Under the pieces are notes generated by a model. The model had not been told where the DNA came from and made no database searches. It saw only the letters and a list, made by a program, of their open reading frames with translations. DNA of 64,000 nucleotides, taken from Sphingopyxis panaciterrae (GTDB lineage Bacteria; Pseudomonadota; Alphaproteobacteria; Sphingomonadales; Sphingomonadaceae). Made by a program: the position numbers and the translations under genes. The stretch covers positions 1 to 64,000 of the forward strand of contig NZ_JAASQN010000005.1 of the NCBI RefSeq assembly GCF_011762125.1. The letters are read 5' to 3'. Below are positions 28,724 to 37,041 of this stretch, piece after piece (within the stretch, counting starts at the first letter, position 1; every line of letters begins with the position of its first letter).

Positions 28724-28873
28724 TCAGCGCGTATCGCGATACCCCGCGCGGCGCATCAGGCGGTCGATCAGCCGCCGTTCGCCGGGCGTCGGCCCGGGAA
28801 GTGCCGGGGTTTCGAAAGGTTCGCGGCGGCTAGACACGGGACGCCGCGGCGGAGCAATGGGCGGAATGCGCAT
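28724..28873 (-). CDS. small basic protein (49 aa), hypothetical
   Basis: An ATG at 28873 opens a 49-residue frame rich in Pro and Arg (MRIPPIAPPRRPVSSRREPF ... RRAGYRDTR). The C-terminal half, GERRLIDRLMRRAGYRDTR, looks like a genuine amphipathic helix. The ribosome-binding site (AAAAAGGCC) is weak. It lies downstream of lptA on the same strand. No family recognised; could be spurious. Confidence 0.35.
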   Translation of the reverse strand: MRIPPIAPPRRPVSSRREPFETPALPGPTPGERRLIDRLMRRAGYRDTR

Positions 28874-28977
28874 GACCTAAGGCCTTTTTGCGCGGCATCG
28901 CCCCCTGGCACCGCGGGTGGTTGGTCCCCGCAGGCAGACTGTAGCGGCCATGCTTTCGGCAAAGCGAAAAAGCCTGG

Positions 28978-29553
28978 TTACTGCTTTCTTTCCGGTACCG
29001 TGAACGTCCCCGTCACGCGGCCGCCGGTGCCGCCCTGTACGGGGTTGCCGTCGGGGCCTCTGGCGGCGCCGCGGCCATCGACCGTCGCGCGCCCCGAATT
29101 GAGGTCGATCACCAGCCGTCCGCCGCGCAGGTGATTGCCGCGCTGGTTCAGTTCGACATTGCCGACCATCGTGATCAGCCGCCGGTCGAGATCGTAGATC
29201 GCGACATTGCCCGACGCGCGTTCGTCGCCCTTGACCACCGTCACCCCGCCGGTCGCGTCGAGCCGGTTGACGTCGGTGCCGCCCTGCCGTGTGTAAGCGA
29301 CGGTCATGCGCGGCGCGGTCACCGTCAGCCCGGCCTGCGTCACCCGGACATTGCCCGCGAGCACGACGCGATCGGACCGGTCCTGCACCTCGATGCTGCC
29401 CGCCGCGAAATCGACCGGCGCGCTGCTGTTGTGGTTGGCGAGCGCCTGCGCCTGCGCGGCGTCGCCCGATCCCGTCGACACGAGCGCGAGCCCGGTCAGC
29501 GCGAACGACGCGCCCGCAAGTGCCATGCTCTTCATGGTCCAGAGGCGGTTCAT
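28978..29553 (-). CDS. lptA: LPS export periplasmic protein LptA
   Basis: OstA-like beta-jellyroll protein of 191 aa bridging LptC and LptD in lipopolysaccharide transport. A signal region (residues 1-34) is followed by IEVQDRSDRVVLAGNVRVTQ, VAYTRQGGTDVNRLDATGGV and MVGNVELNQRGNHLRGGRL, which are the repeating strands of the OstA fold. It overlaps lptC by 4 bases (ATGA). In many alphaproteobacteria lptB and rpoN follow, but here they do not. Confidence 0.92.
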   Translation of the reverse strand: MNRLWTMKSMALAGASFALTGLALVSTGSGDAAQAQALANHNSSAPVDFAAGSIEVQDRSDRVVLAGNVRVTQAGLTVTAPRMTVAYTRQGGTDVNRLDATGGVTVVKGDERASGNVAIYDLDRRLITMVGNVELNQRGNHLRGGRLVIDLNSGRATVDGRGAARGPDGNPVQGGTGGRVTGTFTVPERKQ

Positions 29554-30188
29554 TTGAGCACTCCCTGATTGATCCTGAGCCGCGCATTGCCCGACAGGCG
29601 GACGATCCGCTGGTCGAGATCGGCGGTCAATTGATTGGCCGAAAACGGCCCGATATTCAACGCGCCGTTGACCCCGCCGCGCCCGACGAGGCTGCGGCTC
29701 TTGAGGTCGATCGCGACATTGCTCGCATCGATGCGATAGCCGCCGGCGCTGCGCACCTTCACCGTTCCGGGGACGTCGACCTTTTCGGTGTCCATATTAT
29801 AGGCGCCGTTCGCCGCGGCGATCGTCGCCGGGCCGTCGGCCAGCTTGATCGCACCCGACAGCTCGTTCATCTTGACGATCGGTTCGGCGCTCGACTGCTG
29901 CACCGCGCTGCCGGCGAGCAGGGCAAAGGGCTGCCCCTTGGCATCCTGGCCGCGATATTCGGCGCGCGTCACCTTCATCCGCTCCTTCGCCATCTCGACC
30001 TTGTCCTTGGCGAGCAGGAAGCTGATTTCGGTGCGCTGGGTGAAGGGCGAGAAGATCAGGATCGCCGCGACGACGCCGATGACCAGCGGCAGGCCATAGC
30101 GCAGGATGCGCACGACCTTGTCGTGGCTCGACCCCTTGGCCGCCCACATCCGGCGCATCGTGCGATCAAGGTCGGCGCGTTCGGACAT
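29550..30188 (-). CDS. lptC: LPS export ABC transporter periplasmic protein LptC
   Basis: Inner-membrane-anchored LPS transport protein of 212 aa. One membrane helix (ILRYGLPLVIGVVAAILIF) near residues 28-46, then an OstA-like periplasmic domain (GAYNMDTEKVDVPGTVKVRS, FSANQLTADLDQRIVRLSG). Passes LPS from LptB2FG to LptA, encoded next. It follows rnd by 29 bases, forming an rnd-lptC-lptA operon as in many Sphingomonadales. Confidence 0.93.
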   Translation of the reverse strand: MSERADLDRTMRRMWAAKGSSHDKVVRILRYGLPLVIGVVAAILIFSPFTQRTEISFLLAKDKVEMAKERMKVTRAEYRGQDAKGQPFALLAGSAVQQSSAEPIVKMNELSGAIKLADGPATIAAANGAYNMDTEKVDVPGTVKVRSAGGYRIDASNVAIDLKSRSLVGRGGVNGALNIGPFSANQLTADLDQRIVRLSGNARLRINQGVLK

Positions 30189-30217
30189 GCATCAGGACCT
30201 TTGGCGAATCGCGGTCA

Positions 30218-30835
30218 TCATGTGTGCGCGAAGATATCGACCTCGGGCCAGCCGGCGAGGTCGAGCGCGGCGCGCGTCGGGAGGAAGTCGAAACAGGCCT
30301 GCGCGAGTTCGGTGCGGCCTTCGCGCGCCAGCCGGACGTCGAGCACCTCCTTCATCGCGTGGAGGAAGCGCACGTCGCTCGCCGCATAATCGCGCTGCGC
30401 CTCGCTGAGTTCGGCCGCGCCCCAGTCGCTCGACTGCTGCTGCTTCGACACGTCCTGGCCGAGCAGTTCGCGCACCAGTTCCTTGAGCCCGTGACGGTCG
30501 GTATAGGTGCGGATCAGCTTCGAGGCGATCTTGGTGCAATAGACGGGCGCGGTCACGACGCCGAGCGCCTGTTGCAGCGCCGCGATGTCGAAGCGCGCGA
30601 AATGGAACAGCTTCAGCCGATCGGGATCGGTCAATATCGCTTTCAGCACCGGCGCGTCATAAGCGCTGCCGGGGCCGAAGCGCACGAGATGCTCGTCGCC
30701 CGACCCGTCGCTGATCTGGACGAGGCAGAGCCGGTCGCGCAGCGGGTTGAGACCCATGGTTTCGGTATCGATCGCGACCGCCCCGGGACCAAGTGCCCCC
30801 GCGGGCAAATCTTCTTCGTGGAAATAGACGCTCAT
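30218..30835 (-). CDS. rnd: ribonuclease D (3'-5' exonuclease)
   Basis: DEDDy exonuclease of 205 aa for tRNA 3' processing. Motifs visible are AIDTETMGLN (Exo I), FHFARFDIAAL (Exo II) and YAASDVRFLHAM (Exo III). At 205 aa it has only the catalytic domain; the E. coli-type HRDC repeats are absent, which is normal for this short alphaproteobacterial form. First gene of the operon with lptC and lptA. Confidence 0.93.
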   Translation of the reverse strand: MSVYFHEEDLPAGALGPGAVAIDTETMGLNPLRDRLCLVQISDGSGDEHLVRFGPGSAYDAPVLKAILTDPDRLKLFHFARFDIAALQQALGVVTAPVYCTKIASKLIRTYTDRHGLKELVRELLGQDVSKQQQSSDWGAAELSEAQRDYAASDVRFLHAMKEVLDVRLAREGRTELAQACFDFLPTRAALDLAGWPEVDIFAHT

Positions 30836-31096
30836 TCGCCCGCCTTAGGCCAAGCGGCGGCGGCGCTCAATGGCTGGTTTGGGGTCCGCTGCACCACCCG
30901 GGCGCGGGGGACGGCAAAGTGTGGAAAATCCTGCAACAGGGGCTTGAATTTTCTGTTCGCAGCGGCCCCGTAAATAGGTTATATATTGCGTTCTTGGCGG
31001 CACGGGGCGAGTCTGTGCCCGTGGTGAACTGCGTCCCCGTCCGGCGCAAGAGCCGTCTGAATGGGTGATGGACGAACCGAAAGCGACTATTAGACT

Positions 31097-31891
31097 ATGA
31101 GTTTCAACAAGGATCGCCGCGGCCCGCGGGGGCGCGGCAAGCGCGATGATTTCGGCAATTTCGACAGCTTCGAACCTGCACCCTATGGCGGCGACAGCTA
31201 CGGCGGCGGCAATCGCGGCGGCGGCTTCGGCGACCGCGGCGGCTTCGGCGGCGGTGACCGGGGCGGTGGCTTCGGCGGCGGCGATCGCGGCGGTTTCGGC
31301 GGCGGTGATCGGGGCGGCGGTGGCGGCTTCGGCGGCGGACGCGGCGGCGGCATGCCGGCGCAGGTCGTCGGCGAAGGCAATGGCACGGTGAAATTCTTCA
31401 ACGCAGCCAAGGGCTTCGGCTTCGTCGCCCGCGACGATGGCGGCGAAGACGTGTTCGTGCACATCAGCGCGGTCGAACAGGCGGGGCTCCAGGGTCTCGC
31501 TTCGGGTCAGCCGATGGCGTTCACGCTCGTCGAACGCAACGGCAAGGTATCGGCCATCGATCTGAAGATCGAAGGCGAACCGATGCCGGTCGAGGAATTC
31601 GCTCCGCGTCGCGATGATCGCGGCGGCGACCGTCCGGCTCCGGGCGGTGCGCGCGGCCGGCGCCAGCTGACCGGCGAACGCACCTCGGGCACGGTGAAGT
31701 TCTTCAACACCACCAAGGGCTTCGGCTTCATTGCGCGCGATGACGGACAGGCCGACGCCTTCGTCCACATCAGCGCGGTCCAGCGCGCCGGCATGGCGGG
31801 CCTCGAAGAAGGCGATCGCGTCGCTTTCGACATCGAGGTCGACGACCGCGGCAAGTTCGCCGCGGTGAACATCCAGCCGCATCAGGACTGA
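31097..31891 (+). CDS. cold-shock protein with two CSD domains and glycine-rich N-terminus
   Basis: Nucleic-acid-binding protein of 264 aa. After a short basic start comes a Gly-rich stretch with GGGDRGGGFGG-type repeats (about residues 35-95), then two cold-shock domains: GTVKFFNAAKGFGFVARDDG with DVFVHISAVEQAG (about 97-160) and GTVKFFNTTKGFGFIARDDG with DAFVHISAVQRAG (about 198-262). Both RNP1 (KGFGF) and RNP2 (VFVHI/AFVHI) are intact. Double-CSD proteins act as RNA chaperones in other alphaproteobacteria. Preceded by a ~260-base untranslated region and followed by a strong terminator, so monocistronic. Confidence 0.95.
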   Translation: MSFNKDRRGPRGRGKRDDFGNFDSFEPAPYGGDSYGGGNRGGGFGDRGGFGGGDRGGGFGGGDRGGFGGGDRGGGGGFGGGRGGGMPAQVVGEGNGTVKFFNAAKGFGFVARDDGGEDVFVHISAVEQAGLQGLASGQPMAFTLVERNGKVSAIDLKIEGEPMPVEEFAPRRDDRGGDRPAPGGARGRRQLTGERTSGTVKFFNTTKGFGFIARDDGQADAFVHISAVQRAGMAGLEEGDRVAFDIEVDDRGKFAAVNIQPHQD

Positions 31892-31915
31892 TCCGGCGCG
31901 GAAAAGCAAAACGGA

Positions 31916-31945
31916 AAGGGCGGCCCGCGGGGCCGCCCTTTTTGT
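31916..31945 (+). terminator. intrinsic terminator of the cold-shock gene
   Basis: AAGGGCGGCCC (31916-31926) and GGGCCGCCCTT (31930-31940) are perfect arms around a 3-base loop, followed by TTTGTTT, 25 bases after the stop. Confidence 0.9.
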
Positions 31946-31998
31946 TTGGGCCGGTGGCGGAATGGCGGGTAGCGGCCGGAAGCGGCCCTATAAATCAT

Positions 31999-32090
31999 CG
32001 TCACCCCGGACTTGATCCGGGGTCCCGCTGGACGTCGAAAACTGCTGGTGCCTCAAAAAAGCGGGATCCCGGGTCAAGCCCGGGATGACG
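31999..32090. repeat. palindromic repeat, family A
   Basis: CGTCACCCCGGACTTGATCC ... GGGTCAAGCCCGGGATGACG. The central spacer (GTCGAAAACTGCTGGTGCCT) is nearly identical to that of the copies at 49587 and 52878, so these three form a subfamily. Confidence 0.85.
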
Positions 32091-32140
32091 AAAAAAGGTA
32101 GGAAGCGGCCGGTTGCTGCCGTTTGCATTTTCTATCGGTG

Positions 32141-32210
32141 TCATCCCCGCGAAAGCGGGGACCCAGGGCTGCGCAATACCGCTCTGGGTCCCCGCTTTCG
32201 CGGGGATGAC
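32141..32210. repeat. palindromic repeat, family B
   Basis: GTCATCCCCGCGAAAGCGGG and its exact counterpart CCCGCTTTCGCGGGGATGAC at the two ends, with ACCCAG...CTGGGT inside. This is the best intergenic relative of the copy inserted in ileS. The 412-base gap 31892-32303 holds this, a family A copy and the terminator. Confidence 0.85.
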
Positions 32211-32303
32211 AAAGATTGGGTGTGCATGACGAACTTTGAACGTCCGCTCTCCACCCCAATGCCGAAGCATCACACCCACGCGACCTGGGGGCGGACCGCC
32301 GCC

Positions 32304-32765
32304 TCAATATCCCAGCGTCGCCTCGAGGAACCAGATGCGCTGCTGCGTTTCGTCGGCCCAGCCGTCGACCAGCCCGCTCGTCGCGATATCGCCTGCGGCC
32401 TCGGCCGCGGCCTTCGCCTCCTTGATCTGCGCGAGCAGCGTCTTGTTGTCGGCGGCGAGCGTGCGCACCATGGCATCGGCCTTGATGCCCGCCGCATCAT
32501 CGTCCTTGATCGACTGACGGCGCGCAATATCGCCGACCGAGCGCAGCGTCGCGGCGCCGTTCTTGCGCACCCGCTCGGCGATCAGGTCGGTGGTCGCCAA
32601 TATCTGCGTCGCCTGTTCATCGAACAACAGGTGCAGTTCGCGAAAATGCGGGCCCTGAACGTGCCAGTGATAATTTTTGGTCTTGAGATAGAGCGCAAAG
32701 CTGTCGGCAAGCAGCGCGTTCAGCGCATCGGCGACGGCGGGCTGGTTGTTCTGAAGGTCGGACAT
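32304..32765 (-). CDS. dps: DNA protection during starvation protein Dps
   Basis: Ferritin-like Dps of 153 aa. ATG at 32765 follows AAAGGATTCTCCC; an ATG 19 codons upstream is less likely. The intersubunit ferroxidase site residues are in NYHWHVQGPHFRELHLLFDE. It forms a dodecamer that stores iron and shields DNA from peroxide. Monocistronic, tail-to-tail with the cold-shock gene. Confidence 0.95.
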   Translation of the reverse strand: MSDLQNNQPAVADALNALLADSFALYLKTKNYHWHVQGPHFRELHLLFDEQATQILATTDLIAERVRKNGAATLRSVGDIARRQSIKDDDAAGIKADAMVRTLAADNKTLLAQIKEAKAAAEAAGDIATSGLVDGWADETQQRIWFLEATLGY

Positions 32766-32870
32766 GGGAGAATCCTTTCTGTTGTCCCGGTGATATAGCT
32801 TGCGGGACCGCGGATTACCCATGAGGGCTCTGGATCGCTATTATCGAGAAAATCGATCAGAGCGGAAAAT

Positions 32871-33446
32871 TCAGGCCGCGCCGCCAATCAGGCCGAACGC
32901 CCCCATCGCGGTGCGCAGCCCCCAGAAGGCGAGAATAGCAGCGCTGACCCAGCAAATGATCCGCGCCGCGCGCCGTTTGCGCAGCGCCGGACCGAAGGCG
33001 AGGAAGGGCAGCATCGCGATCGTCCAGCCGATCAGGCCGCCCGCCGCCGCCCACAGTCCCGCGCCGCTCGTCGCGGCGAGCGCACCGATCAGGAAATGGC
33101 TGCGGTCGCCGAATTGCGCGGCCAGCATGCGCCCCGCGAGGATGGCGGGCGGCGCGTGCTCGATGCTTTCGCCGGGCGCGGCCCGGTCGCGCCACAGGAG
33201 CGCGACGACCGCCGAGGCCATGGCAAAGGCGACGAACAGCGCCGCGACGCCCTGTCCGATCATCCGGTTGGCGATCGAACCCGCGACCGCCGCGACGAGC
33301 GCGTTGGCGATAAACGCGCCGAACGCGATGACGGTTACCGTGCGGCGGTCGGGCCGCACGCTCAGCAGATGCGAAAGAAAAGACCCCGTTCGTCCGTCGG
33401 CATTGGCGAGCGCCACCGCGACGAGGGCCAGCATGATGGCGTCCAT
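32871..33446 (-). CDS. TMEM165/GDT1-like (UPF0016) membrane protein
   Basis: Membrane protein of 191 aa with six predicted helices in two similar halves. The two halves carry ANADGRTGSFL and AAQFGDRSHFL at equivalent positions, matching the duplicated E-x-G-D-(K/R)-(T/S) motifs of the GDT1 cation/proton exchanger family. Both are degenerate: the acidic residue before the glycine is replaced (A-D-G-R and F-G-D-R), so transport of Mn or Ca is uncertain. Confidence 0.72.
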   Translation of the reverse strand: MDAIMLALVAVALANADGRTGSFLSHLLSVRPDRRTVTVIAFGAFIANALVAAVAGSIANRMIGQGVAALFVAFAMASAVVALLWRDRAAPGESIEHAPPAILAGRMLAAQFGDRSHFLIGALAATSGAGLWAAAGGLIGWTIAMLPFLAFGPALRKRRAARIICWVSAAILAFWGLRTAMGAFGLIGGAA

Positions 33447-33495
33447 GGTCTAGGAGCTTCTCACATTCGCAACGTCATGGCGATGTCATTGGCCG

Positions 33496-33825
33496 TCAAT
33501 GTCCCAACCGCATCGCGACCGAGGCCAGCCATGCTTCCTGCGCCGCGGCGGGCAGGGGGCCCTGCGGCGCGCTTGCGGCGTCGCTCATCGCATCGAGATA
33601 GGTCAGGATCGCGGCGCGATATCCGCCCGCCGCGACGGTCGATTCGAGCCGGCTCGCCAGCGTTTCGACCGCGACGAAGCCGTGATCGCGCGCCAGGCAA
33701 CGGATATCGTCGATGCCCTGGACGATCTGCGCCAGCGCGCAATGCGGCAGCGCCTCGGCCAAAGCGCCGATCTGGCCGGTGATCCGGCCCTGAATGTCGT
33801 GAAAAGGATCGCCGTGCGTTCGCAT
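33496..33825 (-). CDS. small protein of unknown function
   Basis: Protein of 109 aa, all-helical in character (IVQGIDDIRCLARDHGFVAV, ETLASRLESTVAAGGYRAAI). ATG at 33825 begins MRTHGDPFHDIQGRI; the frame stays open upstream through a repeat, which is not taken. The helical pattern and histidine-containing start recall a small four-helix bundle, but no conserved phosphotransfer histidine motif is evident. No family assigned. Confidence 0.65.
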   Translation of the reverse strand: MRTHGDPFHDIQGRITGQIGALAEALPHCALAQIVQGIDDIRCLARDHGFVAVETLASRLESTVAAGGYRAAILTYLDAMSDAASAPQGPLPAAAQEAWLASVAMRLGH

Positions 33826-33965
33826 GCTACACCCCCTATGGTCCAAGGGTGACGATGCGCTTATTTGGTTAACAGGTGGTTTAGGGTCCCGCCGGGCGAT
33901 GCCGTCCTCTTTGCGAATTCGGGATGGGATTGGCGGGTATCGGCCGTTAGCTGCGTTCCCTCTTT

Positions 33966-34057
33966 CGTCACCCCGGACTTGATCCGGGGTCCCGCTTGAA
34001 GTCAAAGACGGATTATGCGGTCAAAAAGCGGGATCCCGGATCAAGTCCGGGATGACG
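33966..34057. repeat. palindromic repeat, family A
   Basis: CGTCACCCCGGACTTGATCC ... GATCAAGTCCGGGATGACG, in the 325-base gap 33826-34150 between the small protein and the diguanylate cyclase; no gene was seen in the gap. Confidence 0.85.
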
Positions 34058-34150
34058 AAGGTGCGTTAAGCAGCGTCCGCTCCCCACCCCAAAAGCCGAC
34101 GGTCTGCACCACATTTGCGATCGATAGGATTATCGAATGTCAGGCCCAGC

Positions 34151-34795
34151 CTAACGGTGGAAGCGCGGCCCGTCCTGCCCCTGCTTGCTACGATACATGT
34201 CGCGATCGGCCGCTGCCAATATATCGGCTTCGGCCATGCCGATCTGCAGCATCGCGACCCCGAAGCACGCCGACAGCGCGATTTCATGCGTGTCGTAAAG
34301 CGCCGGACCGGCGCTCAGCACCTCGCCGAGTCGCGCGACCTGGGCGCGCGCACCGGCTTCGGTCGACTGGTCGAGGATCAGCCCGAACTCGTCGCCGCCG
34401 ATCCGCGCCGCGACATCGGTCGACCGAATCGACGTGGCGAGCCGCGTCGCGACCTCCATCAGCGCGAAATCGCCGGCGGCGTGGCCGAAACTGTCGTTGA
34501 TATATTTGAGCTGGTTGACGTCGACGAAGACCACCGCGGCGCATTCGGCGTGGCGTTCGAAGCGCGCGAGTCGCTGGTGGATCGCGGTCAGGAAATAGCG
34601 GCGGTTGAACAGCGGGGTCAGCGTGTCGCGTTCGGATACGCGTTCGAGTTCGGCAACGGCGATCTTCAACACCCGGTTTTCGCGGCGCAGCGCGTCGCGT
34701 TCCCGGCGCACTTCGCGCAGTTCGTCCTCGATGGAGACGATCGGAACGACGCCGAACTGGTCGACCGCGATCCGTGCCCCCCCTACGCTATCCAT
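34151..34795 (-). CDS. diguanylate cyclase (GGDEF domain)
   Basis: Protein of 214 aa making cyclic di-GMP. ATG at 34795 follows GGGGACAAGG. A short N-terminal coiled coil (EDELREVRRERDALRRENRV, residues ~22-55) leads into the GGDEF domain: DTLTPLFNRRYF, then ARIGGDEFGLIL with the intact active site. The inhibitory I-site is present as RSTD five residues before GGDEF, so product feedback inhibition is expected. No membrane helix or sensor domain. Confidence 0.92.
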   Translation of the reverse strand: MDSVGGARIAVDQFGVVPIVSIEDELREVRRERDALRRENRVLKIAVAELERVSERDTLTPLFNRRYFLTAIHQRLARFERHAECAAVVFVDVNQLKYINDSFGHAAGDFALMEVATRLATSIRSTDVAARIGGDEFGLILDQSTEAGARAQVARLGEVLSAGPALYDTHEIALSACFGVAMLQIGMAEADILAAADRDMYRSKQGQDGPRFHR

Positions 34796-34976
34796 TCCTT
34801 GTCCCCGGTGCGAACCCACTGGCGGCCGACCCGATGCCGACGACCTGATGGGGCGGGTGTACTCCCGACATGATACCAATCAGTAAACAGCCGCGCCGCA
34901 CGCCGTTGCCCGCACGCAATGCAGTCGCTAGGGGGAATGCGGCAGCGGTGAATCGCGCCGAGAGGAGGGTCGGGTA

Positions 34977-35474
34977 ATGGGCGAAAATGCGCCGCGGATA
35001 GGGGTCATCATGGGCAGCCAGTCGGACTGGGCCACGATGACGCATGCGGTCCAGATCCTCGAGCTGTTCGATATCGCGCATGACGTGCAGATCGTTTCGG
35101 CGCACCGCACCCCCGACCGCCTGATTGCCTATGCGAAGGACGCCGCGGCGCGCGGGCTGAAGGCGATCATCGCGGGCGCCGGCGGCGCGGCGCACCTGCC
35201 CGGCATGGTCGCCGCGATGACGCGCGTGCCGGTGCTCGGCGTTCCCGTCCAGTCGGCGGCGCTGAACGGCGTCGACAGCCTTTATTCGATCGTCCAGATG
35301 CCCGGCGGCGTCCCGGTCGCGACCTTCGCGATCGGCAAGGCGGGGGCGACCAACGCCGCCCTGTTCGCCGCCGCGCTGCTCGCGAACGACGACCCCGCGC
35401 TTGCCGAAACGCTCGACGCGTGGCGCGCCGAACAAAGTGCCGGCATCGCCCCGACCCCGGTTCGCGAGGGCTGA
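34977..35474 (+). CDS. purE: N5-carboxyaminoimidazole ribonucleotide mutase
   Basis: PurE of 165 aa, class I, purine biosynthesis. Hallmarks are [22 protein letters not shown] with the catalytic histidine, and [18 protein letters not shown] at 34977 follows AGAGGAGGGTCGGGTA. First gene of a run purE-purK-folA-dipeptidase-ribF; purK begins 2 bases after its stop. Confidence 0.97.
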   Translation: MGENAPRIGVIMGSQSDWATMTHAVQILELFDIAHDVQIVSAHRTPDRLIAYAKDAAARGLKAIIAGAGGAAHLPGMVAAMTRVPVLGVPVQSAALNGVDSLYSIVQMPGGVPVATFAIGKAGATNAALFAAALLANDDPALAETLDAWRAEQSAGIAPTPVREG

Positions 35475-35476
35475 CG

Positions 35477-36550
35477 TTGCTGGCACCGGGTTCGACCATC
35501 GGCATATTGGGCGGCGGCCAGCTCGGGCGCATGCTCGCCGTTTCGGCGGCGCAGCTCGGCTATCGCGTCCATATCTATGCCCCCGACGCCGAAAGCGTCG
35601 CCGCCCATTGCGCCGCGCATCATGTCCAGGCGGCGTGGGACGACGAACCGCGCCTCGCCGCTTTTGCCGCGCATTGCGACGTCGTCACCTATGAATTCGA
35701 AAATGTGCCCGTCGACACGGTGCGTTTCCTGTCGGGGCATGTCGCGGTCCGCCCCGGCGCCCCGGTGCTCGAAATCGCGCAGGACCGGCTGGCCGAGAAG
35801 AATTTCGTCGCCGGGCTCGGCGGGCGACCCGCCCCCTTCGCCGCGGTCCCCGACCGCGCCGCGCTCGACACCGCGCTCGAACGCATCGGCGCGCCGGCGA
35901 TCCTCAAGACCGTCCGCATGGGCTATGACGGCAAGGGCCAGGCGCGGCTTGCCACGGCCGCCAATGCCGATGCCGCATGGGAGGCGATCGGCCGCCACGC
36001 CGCGGTGCTCGAAGGCTTTGTCACCTTCGCGCATGAATTTTCGGTGCTGATGGTGCGCGGGATCGATGGCGAGACGCGCTTCTGGGACAGCCCGGTCAAT
36101 GTTCACGAGCATGGCATCCTGGCGACGTCGAGCCTGCCGCCGCCGGGGCAAATCCTGGACCAGCAGAACGAAGCGCGCGCGCTGCTGGCGAAGATCGCCG
36201 AAGAACTCGACTATGTCGGGGTGCTGACCGGCGAGTTTTTCGCCACCGCTGACGGCTCGATCTTCAACGAAATGGCGCCGCGCGTCCACAACAGCGGCCA
36301 CTGGACGATCGAAGGCGCGGTGACGAGCCAGTTCGAAAATCATATTCGCGCCGTCGCCGGCCTGCCGCTCGGCGACACCGCGACCGTCGCGCTGCCGGTC
36401 GTCATGCGCAACCTGATCGGCCACGACATCGACGGGGTGCCGGACCTGCTTGCCGACGGCGCGGCGCATGTGCATCACTATGGCAAGGCCGAGGTGCGCC
36501 CCGGCCGCAAGCTCGGCCATGTCAGTTGGGTCGGAGCCGAACCCGCATGA
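35477..36550 (+). CDS. purK: 5-(carboxyamino)imidazole ribonucleotide synthase
   Basis: ATP-grasp enzyme of 357 aa that makes N5-CAIR for PurE. The N-terminal STIGILGGGQLGRMLA is the family's first motif, later VTYEFENVPVD and LVLEGFVTF-type (VLEGFVTFAHEFSVL) and FNEMAPRVHNSGHWT. No ATG lies near the family start; TTG at 35477, behind GCGAGGGC and two bases after purE, fits alignment of the N-terminus. A longer ATG frame from 35420 would overlap purE. Confidence 0.93.
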   Translation: MLAPGSTIGILGGGQLGRMLAVSAAQLGYRVHIYAPDAESVAAHCAAHHVQAAWDDEPRLAAFAAHCDVVTYEFENVPVDTVRFLSGHVAVRPGAPVLEIAQDRLAEKNFVAGLGGRPAPFAAVPDRAALDTALERIGAPAILKTVRMGYDGKGQARLATAANADAAWEAIGRHAAVLEGFVTFAHEFSVLMVRGIDGETRFWDSPVNVHEHGILATSSLPPPGQILDQQNEARALLAKIAEELDYVGVLTGEFFATADGSIFNEMAPRVHNSGHWTIEGAVTSQFENHIRAVAGLPLGDTATVALPVVMRNLIGHDIDGVPDLLADGAAHVHHYGKAEVRPGRKLGHVSWVGAEPA

Positions 36551-37041
36551 ACCACCCCGAAATCACCCTGATTCTCGCGCGCGCGGCGAATGGCGTCATC
36601 GGCGCCGGCGGCAAGATGCCCTGGCACCTGCCCGCCGACCTGCGCCGGTTCAAGCAGCTCACCATGGGACGCCCGATGATCATGGGGCGCAAGACGTTCG
36701 ACAGCCTGCCTGCGGTGCTCGAAGGCCGCCGCCACATCGTGCTGACCCGCGACCCCGGCTGGCAGGACGAGAATGCCGAGGTCGCGCACAGCGTCGACGA
36801 GGCGCTGCGCCTTGCCAACGCGCCGCAGGCGATGGTGATCGGCGGCGCCGAAATCTACGCCCTGTTCCTTGACCAGGCCGACCGCATCGAACTCACCGAG
36901 GTCGCGATCGAGCCCCGCGGCGACGCCGCGATCCCCTATCCCGACCCCGCCGCCTGGAAAGAGGTCGCGCGGGACAATCACCCCGCCGACGACGCCGGGC
37001 GCCCCGCCTACAGCTTCGTCACTTTCGTACGGAACAGATGA
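36547..37041 (+). CDS. folA: dihydrofolate reductase
   Basis: DHFR of 164 aa, NADPH-dependent reduction of dihydrofolate. The active-site GAGGKMPWHLPADLRRFKQL, NADPH-binding MGRKTFDSLP and the VIGGAEIYALFL segment are visible. ATG at 36547 overlaps the purK stop by 4 bases (ATGA). The usual thyA partner is not adjacent. Confidence 0.95.
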   Translation: MNHPEITLILARAANGVIGAGGKMPWHLPADLRRFKQLTMGRPMIMGRKTFDSLPAVLEGRRHIVLTRDPGWQDENAEVAHSVDEALRLANAPQAMVIGGAEIYALFLDQADRIELTEVAIEPRGDAAIPYPDPAAWKEVARDNHPADDAGRPAYSFVTFVRNR

